Both the position numbers and the translations under genes were made by a program. From Centipeda artemidis DSM 19719 (GTDB lineage Bacteria > Bacillota > Negativicutes > Selenomonadales > Selenomonadaceae): a stretch of 64,000 bases of DNA. Numbering within the stretch: the stretch's first letter is position 1; every line of letters begins with the position of its first letter. Of this stretch, positions 53,494 through 62,138 are shown piece by piece. The DNA is taken from NCBI RefSeq assembly GCF_000426665.1, contig NZ_AUFU01000008.1:48493-112492 (forward strand). The letters are read 5' to 3'. The notes under the pieces are model-generated. The model saw only the letters and a program-made list of their open reading frames with translations, had not been told where the DNA came from and did no database searches.

Positions 53494-54818
53494 CACTCTT
53501 CCTCCTTGCGCGCACGCACGACGAGGCGCAGCGGCGTTCCCTCGAATCCGAAGCTCTCCCGCAGGCGGTTTTCGATGAAGCGCAGATAGGAAAAGTGCAT
53601 GAGGTCGGGATCGTTGACAAAGATGATGAACGTCGGCGGAACGATGCCGACCTGCGTCATGAAGAGGATTTTGAGCTGCTTCCCCTTCTTCGTCGGCGGC
53701 GGATTGACCGACACCGCGTCGCGGATCAGCTCGTTGAGCACGCTCGTCTTGATGCGCATCGATTGCTGCTCGGCGACGTACTTGACCAGCTCCGTAACGC
53801 GTTCGACGCGCTGTCCCGTGAGCGCCGACGTATAGAGAACGGGAGCATATTGGAGAAATCCGAGCTCCTCACGCAGATCGTCGGTAAACCGGAGCGTCGA
53901 CTTATCATTTTTTTCGGGGAAAATATCCCATTTATTGACGACGATGATGACGCCCTTGCCCGACTCATGTACGTATCCCGCGATCTTCGTATCCTGCTCG
54001 AGGATCCCCTCGGCGGCATTGATGACCATGAGCACGACGCCCGCACGGTCGATGGCACGCAGCGACCGCATGACGCTGTAGCGCTCGACGGGCAGCGTGA
54101 TCTTGCCCTTGCGCCGCATTCCCGCCGTATCAATGAGCAAATACTTCGCACCGTCCCGCGTGAAATGCGTGTCGATGGCGTCGCGTGTCGTCCCCGGCAC
54201 ATCGCTGACAATGACGCGTTCCTCGCCGAGCAGGCGATTGACCAGCGAAGACTTCCCCACGTTCGGACGCCCCACAACGGCGATCGCGATCTCATCCGGC
54301 TCGCGCTCCTCCGTCTCCTCTGCCCGGAACGCCGCCACAACGGCGTCGAGGAGGTCGCCGAGATTCATCGCGTTCGACGCGGAAATGGGAATCGGGTCGC
54401 CAAGCCCGAGCGCATAGAAATCATAGATTAAACTTTCCCGTTCAAAGCTGTCGATCTTATTGACGGCAAGAATCACAGGCTTGTTCGTACGGCGCAGGAG
54501 TCGTCCGACCTCCTCGTCCGAAGCGGTCAGCCCCGCACGCCCGTCGACGAGGAAGAGGATAACGTCCGCCTCCTCCATCGCAAGCTCCGCCTGACTGCGC
54601 ATCGACCGCAGAATGTGATCGCTCTCGTCGAACTCAATCCCGCCCGTATCAATGATGGTAAATTCATGGTTCAGCCACTCGGCGTCCATATAGATGCGGT
54701 CGCGCGTCACGCCGGGCATATCGTCCACAATGGACACGCGCTTTTTGCCGATCTGATTGAACAGCGTCGATTTTCCAACATTCGGTCGCCCCACGACGGC
54801 GACGATCGGTTTACTCAT
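53493..54818 (-). CDS. der: Ribosome-associated double GTPase Der (EngA)
   Basis: 50S subunit assembly GTPase. Two G domains are visible: AVVGRPNVGKST at the start with DTGGIEF and NKID, and AVVGRPNVGKSS near residue 180 with DTAGMRRKG and NKWD. A C-terminal KH-like domain (RIKTSVLNELIRDAVSVNPPP) follows. It is 441 residues, typical. It lies between the DUF512 gene and plsY, an arrangement common in Firmicutes. Confidence 0.97.
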   Translation of the reverse strand: MSKPIVAVVGRPNVGKSTLFNQIGKKRVSIVDDMPGVTRDRIYMDAEWLNHEFTIIDTGGIEFDESDHILRSMRSQAELAMEEADVILFLVDGRAGLTASDEEVGRLLRRTNKPVILAVNKIDSFERESLIYDFYALGLGDPIPISASNAMNLGDLLDAVVAAFRAEETEEREPDEIAIAVVGRPNVGKSSLVNRLLGEERVIVSDVPGTTRDAIDTHFTRDGAKYLLIDTAGMRRKGKITLPVERYSVMRSLRAIDRAGVVLMVINAAEGILEQDTKIAGYVHESGKGVIIVVNKWDIFPEKNDKSTLRFTDDLREELGFLQYAPVLYTSALTGQRVERVTELVKYVAEQQSMRIKTSVLNELIRDAVSVNPPPTKKGKQLKILFMTQVGIVPPTFIIFVNDPDLMHFSYLRFIENRLRESFGFEGTPLRLVVRARKEEE

Positions 54819-54834
54819 CTCCGATCACTCCTCT

Positions 54835-56238
54835 CTATGCGCGCCCCGCGCCCGCCACGGGCTTCGTGTACCCCGCGTTGCTCTGCCATGTGTATCCGCC
54901 GCTCGCTCGCTGCCGGCGGTAACTCTTCCAATCCGTGAGGGCTTCCCGATAGTCCGTCCCCGTGGCAACCGGTTCAATGCGTATCGGGGAAAACAGGCGG
55001 CGCATGTCGGCAAGCGACATATCGTCCAAAAAAACATCCTCCCCCTCGCGCAGCGCCGACGCCGGGATGACCACCCCGTCGGGGCTAAAATCCGTGCGGC
55101 TGAGAGCATCGACAATGTCGCTGCCCGTGAGCAGTCCCGATACGTTGACCGTCTCTCCAAACCGGCGGTTCTCAACGGCGAGGACGCGGATCCTCTTCCC
55201 GTCGGGATCGAGTTCCCGCGCCAGCTGCTCCATCACAGGCGCAATTGCCGTTCCGCTGATCACGCAGAGCACGGAGCCCTCGTCATGCAGAGAAAAATCT
55301 TCTGCTGCACGCCGCCACTCCTCAATGAAGTTCCGCGTCAGTCCGATCCCGTTATCAAGCTGCGGAAACCCGTCGTACATTTCGGCGGACGGCACCTCTC
55401 GCCCGGCGAGAAAGTAGAACTCGTCGCCAAGATAAATAAAGGTGCGCCCCTCTTCCGCGCGGATCCGACGCTGCCACGCCTCGACCTGATCGATGACGGC
55501 AGCCGCCCCCGCACGGTCGAACTGCACGAGTGGAAAAGGATCACTGCGATGTTTCGTCAGACCGACGGGAACGATGGCGAGTGAGAGCGCATGGGGACGC
55601 CGCTCCGTAATATCGCGGATCGTGCGCTCCAACTCCTCCCCATCGTTCAGCCCATAACAGAGAACCACCTGCGTATGGTACTCCGCGCCCGCCTCCTCGA
55701 GACGTGCGAGCTGTCCGAGGATGTTGGACGCCCCCTTATAGCGCAGCATCTCCGCGCGCAGCACAGGGTTCGTACACTGCACGGAGACATAGAGCGGCGA
55801 GAGATGCAGCCTTTTGATACGTGCAAAATCCGCATCCCCCATATTCGTGAGCGTCACGAAATTCCCATAGAGAAAGGAGAGGCGGTAGTCGTCGTCCTTC
55901 ACGGAGAGACTGTGGCGCATATCGGGCGCAATCATATCCACAAAGCAAAAATAGCAATGGTTCGCGCACTCGCGGATACCGTCAAACACAGCACGTTCAA
56001 ACTCTACGCCAAGTTCTTCATCATAATCCTTGTCAAAGGCGATGATCTCCTGCGTGCCGTCCGCATGCTCGACGAGCAGTTCGATCTCCTCCTCCGCCAT
56101 TGCAAAGCTGAAATCGATGATGTCGCGCATCGCCGTGTCGTTGACCTTGAGGATCTTATCCCCCGGAACGAGCTCTAATTCCTCTGCGATGCTGCCCTCT
56201 AGAACACGCAGGATAACGCCCGGATAAATTCTTGCCAC
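54835..56238 (-). CDS. DUF512 family radical-SAM-like protein with N-terminal PDZ-like domain
   Basis: 467-residue protein of unknown function. The N-terminus (ARIYPGVILRVLEGSIAEELELVPGDKILKVND) is PDZ-like. A C-x3-C-x2-C motif, CANHCYFC, about residues 90-97, matches a radical SAM cluster. The DUF512 domain follows (SLAIVPVGLTKHR, ALAVENRRFGETVNVSGLLTG). Start GTG 56238 has AAGGAGGGG close by; the longer ATG-initiated form includes that site. It is immediately upstream of der. Confidence 0.85.
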   Translation of the reverse strand: MARIYPGVILRVLEGSIAEELELVPGDKILKVNDTAMRDIIDFSFAMAEEEIELLVEHADGTQEIIAFDKDYDEELGVEFERAVFDGIRECANHCYFCFVDMIAPDMRHSLSVKDDDYRLSFLYGNFVTLTNMGDADFARIKRLHLSPLYVSVQCTNPVLRAEMLRYKGASNILGQLARLEEAGAEYHTQVVLCYGLNDGEELERTIRDITERRPHALSLAIVPVGLTKHRSDPFPLVQFDRAGAAAVIDQVEAWQRRIRAEEGRTFIYLGDEFYFLAGREVPSAEMYDGFPQLDNGIGLTRNFIEEWRRAAEDFSLHDEGSVLCVISGTAIAPVMEQLARELDPDGKRIRVLAVENRRFGETVNVSGLLTGSDIVDALSRTDFSPDGVVIPASALREGEDVFLDDMSLADMRRLFSPIRIEPVATGTDYREALTDWKSYRRQRASGGYTWQSNAGYTKPVAGAGRA

Positions 56239-56256
56239 AATTCCCCTCCTTTCCAT

Positions 56257-56285
56257 GAAAAAGGAGTGATATTACATCACTCCTT
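56257..56285. terminator. Terminator after rpsA
   Basis: A perfect 10-bp stem, AAGGAGTGAT/ATCACTCCTT (56261-56270 and 56276-56285), with a five-base loop. On the minus strand a short T run follows, and on the plus strand TTCGTTTTTT. It lies 36 bases beyond the rpsA stop and ahead of the DUF512 start. Confidence 0.75.
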
Positions 56286-56320
56286 CGTTTTTTATGAAGT
56301 TATGTAAACGCTCCGCGTTC

Positions 56321-57490
56321 TTACTTCAGCCAATCGAGATGTGCCTCGACCTGACCTTCGGTATTCTCGCTGGACTCAGCCTTCTCAGCCTGTCTTTCGT
56401 CGACATATTTCTTGATATCTGCATTGTCGGCATCACGCTTCGCCTTGGTGATCGAAAGCGAGATGCGCTTGCGCTTCGTGTCGATGCGGAGCACCTTGAC
56501 CGTGACGATGTCGCCCGTGTGGACGGCCTCGTCCGCACGCTCGATGCGCTTTTCGGCAAGCTCGCCCATCGGGATGAGACCGTCAAAGCCCGGCTCGATC
56601 TCCATGAACGCACCGAAGTCCGTCAGCTTGATGATCTTGCCTTCGATGAAGTCGCCCTCGGCATACTGCTCCGCCTTCTCCACCCACGGATCCGGCAGTG
56701 TGTCCTTCACAGAGAGAGAGATGCGCTTTGCGTCGCGATCCACGCTCTTGACATAGACGTCGAGCTCCTGACCGACCTCAAGCACCTCGGAAGGATGCTT
56801 GACACGGTGCCACGCGAGATCGGAGATATGTGCAAGACCGTCCACGCCGCCGATATCAATGAATGCACCATAATCGACGAGACGCTTGACCGTGCCGCGC
56901 ACGACCTGTTCCGGCTCGATCGCAGAGAACACCGCCTCTTCCTTCTCGGCGCGATCGCGCTCGAGGAGTTTGCGGCGCGAGAGCACGAGACGGCGCTTTT
57001 GAACGTCCACTTCGATGATCTCCGCTTCTACCGTCTGATCAACGTAGACTGAGAGATCCTTGACGAAATGGAGCTCCATCTGCGAAGCGGGAATGAATCC
57101 GCGCAGTCCCATGACATATGCTACGAGTCCGCCCTTGACTTCCTTCGCGATCTTCGCCTCGACCGTATCGCCGTTCGCCTGAATGACCTCAATGTCCTTC
57201 CACGCAGCCATCTTATCGGCTTCCACTTTGGAAAGGCTGCCGCCGTTATCTCCGCCGAGAGACTTAATGTAGACGTCAATCTCGTCGCCGACCTTCACGA
57301 CATCACGCGCATCATCCGGGGCTGGCACGGCAAGATCCCTCTTAGACACAGGAATCTCCTGCTTATACCCGATGTCGACATACGCCTCGTCGCGGGATAC
57401 CTGTACGACAACCCCTTTGACAACGGTACGCTCCTGGAAATCGGGCATTTCTTCCTGTTCCAAAAGTTCTTTCATGCTCTGTTCTGACAC
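56321..57490 (-). CDS. rpsA: 30S ribosomal protein S1
   Basis: RNA-binding ribosomal protein with four S1 repeats of about 70-85 residues, for example GTVKRLVDYGAFIDIGGVDGLAHISDLAW and GKIIKLTDFGAFMEIEPGFDGLIPMGEL. The last ~35 residues are acidic. 389 residues matches Firmicutes S1. GTG 57490, with AAGGAGG about 10 bases upstream, is the start. The ATG five codons later has no site. It overlaps the 3' end of ispH, and the two genes are often adjacent or fused in Clostridia and Negativicutes. Confidence 0.94.
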   Translation of the reverse strand: MSEQSMKELLEQEEMPDFQERTVVKGVVVQVSRDEAYVDIGYKQEIPVSKRDLAVPAPDDARDVVKVGDEIDVYIKSLGGDNGGSLSKVEADKMAAWKDIEVIQANGDTVEAKIAKEVKGGLVAYVMGLRGFIPASQMELHFVKDLSVYVDQTVEAEIIEVDVQKRRLVLSRRKLLERDRAEKEEAVFSAIEPEQVVRGTVKRLVDYGAFIDIGGVDGLAHISDLAWHRVKHPSEVLEVGQELDVYVKSVDRDAKRISLSVKDTLPDPWVEKAEQYAEGDFIEGKIIKLTDFGAFMEIEPGFDGLIPMGELAEKRIERADEAVHTGDIVTVKVLRIDTKRKRISLSITKAKRDADNADIKKYVDERQAEKAESSENTEGQVEAHLDWLK

Positions 57491-58302
57491 TGTTTATAAA
57501 CCTCCTTGATAATCCAGTCCGGCGTTGAGGCGCCGGCTGTAATACCAATTTTATTAACATTTTTGAACCATTCTTCCCGCAGTTCGTCCACAGTTTCGAT
57601 ATGGTATGTTGTACATTTGCTTGCGCACAGCTGGGCAAGACGCGAAGTATTCGCACTGTTTTTCCCGCCGACGACAATCATCATATCCACCTGTTCGGCA
57701 AGATCAAGCGCCGCTGCTTGGCGCACATCCGTCGCCGTGCATATCGTGCGGAGAATCTTAATGTCGCGGGATTTTTCGAGCAAACACGAGGCGATGCTCC
57801 GAAATCGGTCACCTGAGAACGTCGTCTGGCAGACAACACCGAGTCGCCCAACCTTTGGCAGTGCCTCTGCCTCCGCCTCGGTCTCGATAATATGAGCGCC
57901 GGATCCCGTCCATTCGAAGATGCTCTTGACCTCCGGATGATTTTTCTCGCCGATAATGATAACTGTGTAGCCTTCGTCGGACAGCAGTTTCGCCGAAAGC
58001 TGCGCCTTTTTGACGTGGGGGCAGGTCGCATCCACAAGTTCTAAGCCGCGTGACTCCGCCTCCTCGTATACATTGGGACCAACCCCGTGCGAGCGGATAA
58101 TGACAAGTCCGTCATCCATCTCCGAAAGAGAACTCACCGTGCCGACGCCTTCCTTCTTGAGACGTTCGACCATCTGCGGGTTGTGGATGATCGGTCCGAG
58201 CGTACTGGACGTACCGTCTGTGGAGGCATTCTCCCGGGCGATCTCTATGGCGCGCTTCACGCCATAGCAGAATCCCAAATGCTCTGCTAAGATGACCTCC
58301 AT
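57472..58302 (-). CDS. ispH: 4-hydroxy-3-methylbut-2-enyl diphosphate reductase IspH
   Basis: [4Fe-4S] enzyme producing isopentenyl and dimethylallyl diphosphate in the MEP pathway. The three cluster cysteines appear in MEVILAEHLGFCYGVKRA (Cys12), DATCPHVKKAQ and the ICTATDVRQ segment. VGGKNSANTSRLA and ITAGASTPDWIIKEV are typical. ATG 58302 is chosen; GTG 58311 is possible. It is 276 residues and separate from rpsA, not fused. A promoter lies about 75 bases upstream. Confidence 0.96.
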   Translation of the reverse strand: MEVILAEHLGFCYGVKRAIEIARENASTDGTSSTLGPIIHNPQMVERLKKEGVGTVSSLSEMDDGLVIIRSHGVGPNVYEEAESRGLELVDATCPHVKKAQLSAKLLSDEGYTVIIIGEKNHPEVKSIFEWTGSGAHIIETEAEAEALPKVGRLGVVCQTTFSGDRFRSIASCLLEKSRDIKILRTICTATDVRQAAALDLAEQVDMMIVVGGKNSANTSRLAQLCASKCTTYHIETVDELREEWFKNVNKIGITAGASTPDWIIKEVYKQCQNRA

Positions 58303-58376
58303 ATACCTCACCGTAATTTGTAACGATTCTCAATAACCGTTGACAAACATAATCCCACTCATACAATCTGTGTAAC

Positions 58377-58405
58377 AGTATAACACGACAACACCGCCCG
58401 CGCAA
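58377..58405 (-). promoter_or_regulatory. Probable promoter of ispH-rpsA
   Basis: Minus strand TTGCGC (58400-58405), 17-base spacer, TATACT (58377-58382), about 75 bases before ispH. The -35 matches four of six consensus bases, the -10 five of six. Confidence 0.5.
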
Positions 58406-58435
58406 ATGAAATTTATTTTTTTTTATCTCTCGGCT

Positions 58436-58795
58436 TCACCATGCCTCAAAGGCGCCCTTAATATGGTGCACCCGCCAATCGCCGTGGACGGCATATACCT
58501 CTATCACGTCAAAACGGCAGGGACGACCGTCGATCTGTCTCTGCCGCAGATACCAATATGCTGTTTGGACGATTTTATTTCTCTTGCGGAAGTCCACTGC
58601 CTGCGCCGGAGTGCCATACTGCGTTCCGGTGCGCGTCTTCACCTCGACGAAGACCAGCGTGCCGCAATCGTCGGCGATGATATCGATCTCCCCTGTTTTC
58701 ACACGGAAATTGCGCTCACATATGGTGCAGCCGTGTTCCGTGAGATATTCCGCTGCTCGCTGTTCGCCCTGCGATCCCAGTATCTTATTTCTCAC
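58436..58795 (-). CDS. yraN: YraN family putative nuclease (UPF0102)
   Basis: 119-residue protein with a predicted PD-(D/E)xK nuclease-like fold: GEIDIIADDCGTLVFVEVKTR carries the aspartate and ExK residues. The N-terminus GSQGEQRAAEYLTEHGCTI is typical. The function is not established, though a role in competence or recombination has been proposed for relatives. Start GTG 58795 with AGGAG upstream. It follows the FlhB-like gene by two bases. Confidence 0.9.
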   Translation of the reverse strand: MRNKILGSQGEQRAAEYLTEHGCTICERNFRVKTGEIDIIADDCGTLVFVEVKTRTGTQYGTPAQAVDFRKRNKIVQTAYWYLRQRQIDGRPCRFDVIEVYAVHGDWRVHHIKGAFEAW

Positions 58796-58797
58796 GC

Positions 58798-59121
58798 TTA
58801 TGAACTCCTGTCCCCCATATGCCGGTCAATTCGATAAACATGTGCGAGCACCTCTGCGATAGTACGATAAAGTTCCGGCGGGATCTCCCGGTCGATCTCG
58901 AGCGCCATGAGCATATTGACGAGAGATTTATTTTGATAGACGGGAATACCGTTCTTCTTTGCCTCGGCGAGAATGCGATCCGCGACAAGCGAACGTCCCT
59001 TTGCCGTGACGCGCGGAGCTCGATCTTTTTCCACATCGTAGCGAACCGCGACTGCTTTCTGCTCCTGTTCTTCGGACAAGTCGTCTGCCGGCGGAGCGTC
59101 CATCATCCAATTTTCCGGCAT
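58798..59121 (-). CDS. FlhB C-terminal-like (YlqH/FhlB family) protein
   Basis: 107-residue protein that resembles only the cytoplasmic C-terminal domain of the type III export switch FlhB. It has AVAVRYDVEKDRAPRVTAKGRSLVADRI, then NGIPVYQNKSLVNMLMALEIDREIPPELYRTIAEVLA. The autocleavage NPTH motif of true FlhB is replaced; DVEKDRAPRV aligns near it, and no membrane segments are present. In B. subtilis a similar gene (ylqH) lies in the same neighbourhood. Role unknown. Confidence 0.88.
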   Translation of the reverse strand: MPENWMMDAPPADDLSEEQEQKAVAVRYDVEKDRAPRVTAKGRSLVADRILAEAKKNGIPVYQNKSLVNMLMALEIDREIPPELYRTIAEVLAHVYRIDRHMGDRSS

Positions 59122-59222
59122 ATCTCACCCATCCTTGCGTTGTAAATCCAATTGATATTATACGCCGTGTGTTCTTTTTTCGTCAAGACGCCGATATCGG
59201 CAAATTACAATGCTCCCCGCAT

Positions 59223-61343
59223 TTAATTTGTAAAGAATCGCCGCTCGCCGATCGCACCAATCTGAATGCCCTCGATGACGATCGGCGTATCCTCGGCGGA
59301 GGCTCGAATGTCGTCCAGATGACTGCGGAACTCCCATGCGGCGTCCGGATCGGAGAAATAAAGCCGCATATCGACATGTGTTTCCTCATAGATGCGATTG
59401 ATGAGTTCCACCGTACCAATGTGATCGGTGAGCACACAGATGCGCAGCCACGTTTCTTTTTTGATTTGCTCGCTGCCCTCATCCTCGTGGGATTCGTCAT
59501 AGACGTGGATATACGCGGGATACTCCGCCTCACCCATGAAGAGCGGCATCACAAAGTTCATGGAGCGCTGTCCCGGCTGAGGCGCAGCGTTCTCCCCCTC
59601 GAGTGCGCCGCGCATGGAGAGCGCAAGCGCCGCGACGTTTCTGCCGGCGCGCTTATACTGCTCGGCGGTCATCTTGCGCGCAGCGACAATATCCGCCGTC
59701 TGCATGAATGCCCATAGGCGCGGCAGGTCGGGCATACGCTGTTCTGCCGCCGCCTGCCGAACCGTCCCCGGGACGTTCTGCTGCACGATCTCTATAAGCT
59801 GCTGCAGCTGCTTAGCATCGGCGTCGCTCAGCGTGCTGTTCCGGCTGTTCACGAAATTTTGCAAGAGCTGTACTTCCCGTTGGGAGAGATTTTCGTTTTG
59901 ATAGAGTAATGCCTGCGCGGCTGCGCGCATGGTCTGCATCGTCTGCGGCGTATTCTCTAACGGCTGCACCTGTGTGCCTGCGTTCCCCTGCCCGCCGGGC
60001 GTTTGTACTGCGTTCTGCGTGCGCTGCGCCGTCCGCTGCTGTGTCGTCGCCGCGTCTTGGCGCCCGTTCGTCTCGGGTGTGGGCATTCCTGTGGGAGATG
60101 TATTTTCTCGCGGTATTTGCCCGGCAGACTGTGTCGTCTGCGCGTTGCCTTGTGTGCTCTGCTGCGCCGCCTGTGCGGCGGGTACAGAGCTCTGCGGGCT
60201 CGTCTGCGGACGCCCGTCCTGCATCGTTGGCTGTGCGGGATCCGTTGGGGGTTGCGCAGCTTGTTGTGTCGATGCTCCGCGTGCGGCTGTACTTTGCTGC
60301 GCGGGGGAGCTGTTTTCCGCCGTTCCCTGCGGCTGTATTGCTTGGCTAGAAGCCTGCCGCCCCCCCTGCTGTAGTTCTGTGCGAACGGCTCCTTGTGCGG
60401 CGGCTTCTTGTCCTACGACGGATTGGCTAGGTGTTTCCGGTGTAGTCTGTCCCGCAGCAGAGCCTTGTGTGCCGCTGCTGCCCGGCTGCGCCTGCAACAC
60501 GGCGGGCTGCTCCCCCTGTTCTTCCTGAGATGCCGCATTCGCCGGCACGGCTGCAAGATTCGTCCCCTGTGGCGTCGACACCGTATTCGCCTGTGCCGGG
60601 GTTCCTCCCGGAACCTGTACATTCCCGTTCTGCGGTGCGGCGGTATTCGTCCACATAGGTTCACGCGGCATCAGAGACTGCACGAGGCGGTTTAGAAACC
60701 CGAGCGGTGTTGCAGCAGCTACCTGCGTTCCCCCGGACTGCATACTGCCCCCCTGCGCCTCGCTGTTAAGAGTTTCGAGAAACATGCGCAGTTCCTTCGG
60801 CAGGAGCCGGGCGTTCCCGGTATCAAGCAGCTGAAACGCGGCTTTGGTCAGCATAACAGGCTCGAATGTTCCGCCCGTTTCGCGCGCGATCGCCGATTTC
60901 AGATGCGTCAAAATCGTCGCAAGATCATCGCTCACCTGCGGCGCCGCCCCCTCATCCGCGAGATTGCCCAGCTGATTGAGCATCCGCGCGAGCGTCGTCA
61001 GCTGATCCGTCGAAAATCGCTGACTTGCCGCCGTGCTGCCAAGCCCCTGCGCCAGCGTCGTCTCAAGGGAAAAGGACTGCCTGATGATATTTTGAATCAC
61101 AGCCTTGAGTTCCTGCGGCATCTGCTCCACACTTGACTGTTGACGCCCGCTGATTTTCGACAGAACGTCCGCCATGTGATCAATCGCCGTCTCAATCGAC
61201 ACATTTGTCCGCTGACTGAATGCCGCCGACGAGTCCCCGCCGCCGCGCTCCTGCACGCCCTGTACCGGACGCTCCTCCGAGATGCGGGAGGGCGCCGCGG
61301 GCATCACTGTAGAGACTGCTGCGGCATTCGCTTCCATCGGCAT
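59223..61343 (-). CDS. Large low-complexity protein, FliK/YlqG-like
   Basis: A 706-residue protein I cannot name with certainty. The N-terminal ~210 residues are helical (SIETAIDHMADVLSKISGR). Residues about 220-480 are disordered and rich in Gln, Ala, Thr, Gly and Pro. The C-terminal ~130 residues are a compact domain (MNFVMPLFMGEAEYPAYIHVYDE, then TWLRICVLTDHIGTVELINRI). This layout resembles flagellar hook-length proteins, and the neighbouring FlhB-like gene would be its logical partner. ATG 61343 is chosen with AGGAAGG at loose spacing; GTG 61352 is an alternative. Confidence 0.7.
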   Translation of the reverse strand: MPMEANAAAVSTVMPAAPSRISEERPVQGVQERGGGDSSAAFSQRTNVSIETAIDHMADVLSKISGRQQSSVEQMPQELKAVIQNIIRQSFSLETTLAQGLGSTAASQRFSTDQLTTLARMLNQLGNLADEGAAPQVSDDLATILTHLKSAIARETGGTFEPVMLTKAAFQLLDTGNARLLPKELRMFLETLNSEAQGGSMQSGGTQVAAATPLGFLNRLVQSLMPREPMWTNTAAPQNGNVQVPGGTPAQANTVSTPQGTNLAAVPANAASQEEQGEQPAVLQAQPGSSGTQGSAAGQTTPETPSQSVVGQEAAAQGAVRTELQQGGRQASSQAIQPQGTAENSSPAQQSTAARGASTQQAAQPPTDPAQPTMQDGRPQTSPQSSVPAAQAAQQSTQGNAQTTQSAGQIPRENTSPTGMPTPETNGRQDAATTQQRTAQRTQNAVQTPGGQGNAGTQVQPLENTPQTMQTMRAAAQALLYQNENLSQREVQLLQNFVNSRNSTLSDADAKQLQQLIEIVQQNVPGTVRQAAAEQRMPDLPRLWAFMQTADIVAARKMTAEQYKRAGRNVAALALSMRGALEGENAAPQPGQRSMNFVMPLFMGEAEYPAYIHVYDESHEDEGSEQIKKETWLRICVLTDHIGTVELINRIYEETHVDMRLYFSDPDAAWEFRSHLDDIRASAEDTPIVIEGIQIGAIGERRFFTN

Positions 61344-61359
61344 AACGGACACAACCTTC

Positions 61360-62130
61360 CTATTCTATCTGCCCCGAGGCGAGCATAGAGCGTATCGGTT
61401 CGAATGTGCGGCGGTGAATCGGTGTCACCCCATGCGCTCGAATCGCGGCGATATGCTCCGCCGTCCCGTAACCCTTGTGCCTGGCAAACCCATAGCCCGG
61501 ATATTCCACTTCATATTGTTCCATCAATCGATCGCGCGTCACCTTTGCCAGAATCGACGCCGCCGCAATCGAGGCGGACTTCGCATCCCCTTTGACGATG
61601 GACTGCACGGGCATCCTGAGCTCCGGCAGCTCCACCGCGTCGACAAGAACTTCCTCCGGTGCGGGCGTGAGCACCGCGATCGCCTCGTACATCCCGCGGC
61701 GTGTCGCCTGCAAAATATTGATGCGGTCGATCTCCACGGCATCGACGAGCGTCACATGATAGGCAATCGCCTTTTCCGTAATCTCCTCAAAAAGTTCCGC
61801 ACGCACTTTTGCGCTGAGTTTCTTGGAATCATTCAGACGAGGCAAATAGAGTTCCTGCGGAAGAATCGCGGCGGCAACCGCCACGGGACCGGCGAGAGGC
61901 CCGCGTCCCGCCTCGTCCACCCCCGCAACGAGGACATGCCCGCGCGCCGCCGACGCACGCTCATACACGTACATCGCGGCAAGGCGTTCCCGTTCGCGGC
62001 ACACACGTTCATAACGACGCAAAAGAGTTTGAACGGACGTTCGTGTATCCGCGCGGCATGACGCTAGAAAATCATCCGTCACATCTCCGCGCAAAAACAC
62101 GCTCTCTATTTCTTTTATCGTCAATTTCAT
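61360..62130 (-). CDS. rnhB: Ribonuclease HII
   Basis: Removes ribonucleotides and RNA primers from RNA-DNA hybrids. The acidic active site is visible in VAGVDEAGRGPLAGPVAVAA (Asp and Glu), LVDAVELPELRMPVQSIVKGDAKSASIAAAS, and DRLMEQYEVEYPGYGFARHKGYGT. An N-terminal ~70-residue extension (MKLTIKEIESVFLRGD) is the substrate-binding type seen in Firmicutes. ATG 62130 has AAGGA upstream. It is 256 residues. Confidence 0.96.
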   Translation of the reverse strand: MKLTIKEIESVFLRGDVTDDFLASCRADTRTSVQTLLRRYERVCRERERLAAMYVYERASAARGHVLVAGVDEAGRGPLAGPVAVAAAILPQELYLPRLNDSKKLSAKVRAELFEEITEKAIAYHVTLVDAVEIDRINILQATRRGMYEAIAVLTPAPEEVLVDAVELPELRMPVQSIVKGDAKSASIAAASILAKVTRDRLMEQYEVEYPGYGFARHKGYGTAEHIAAIRAHGVTPIHRRTFEPIRSMLASGQIE

Positions 62131-62138
62131 CAATTCCT

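Noticed and set aside
59909..60528. Cysteine-rich plus-strand open frames opposite the low-complexity FliK-like region
   Set aside because: They arise from reverse reading of Gln/Ala/Thr-rich repeats (CAG/GCA codons), giving artificial Cys-rich proteins.
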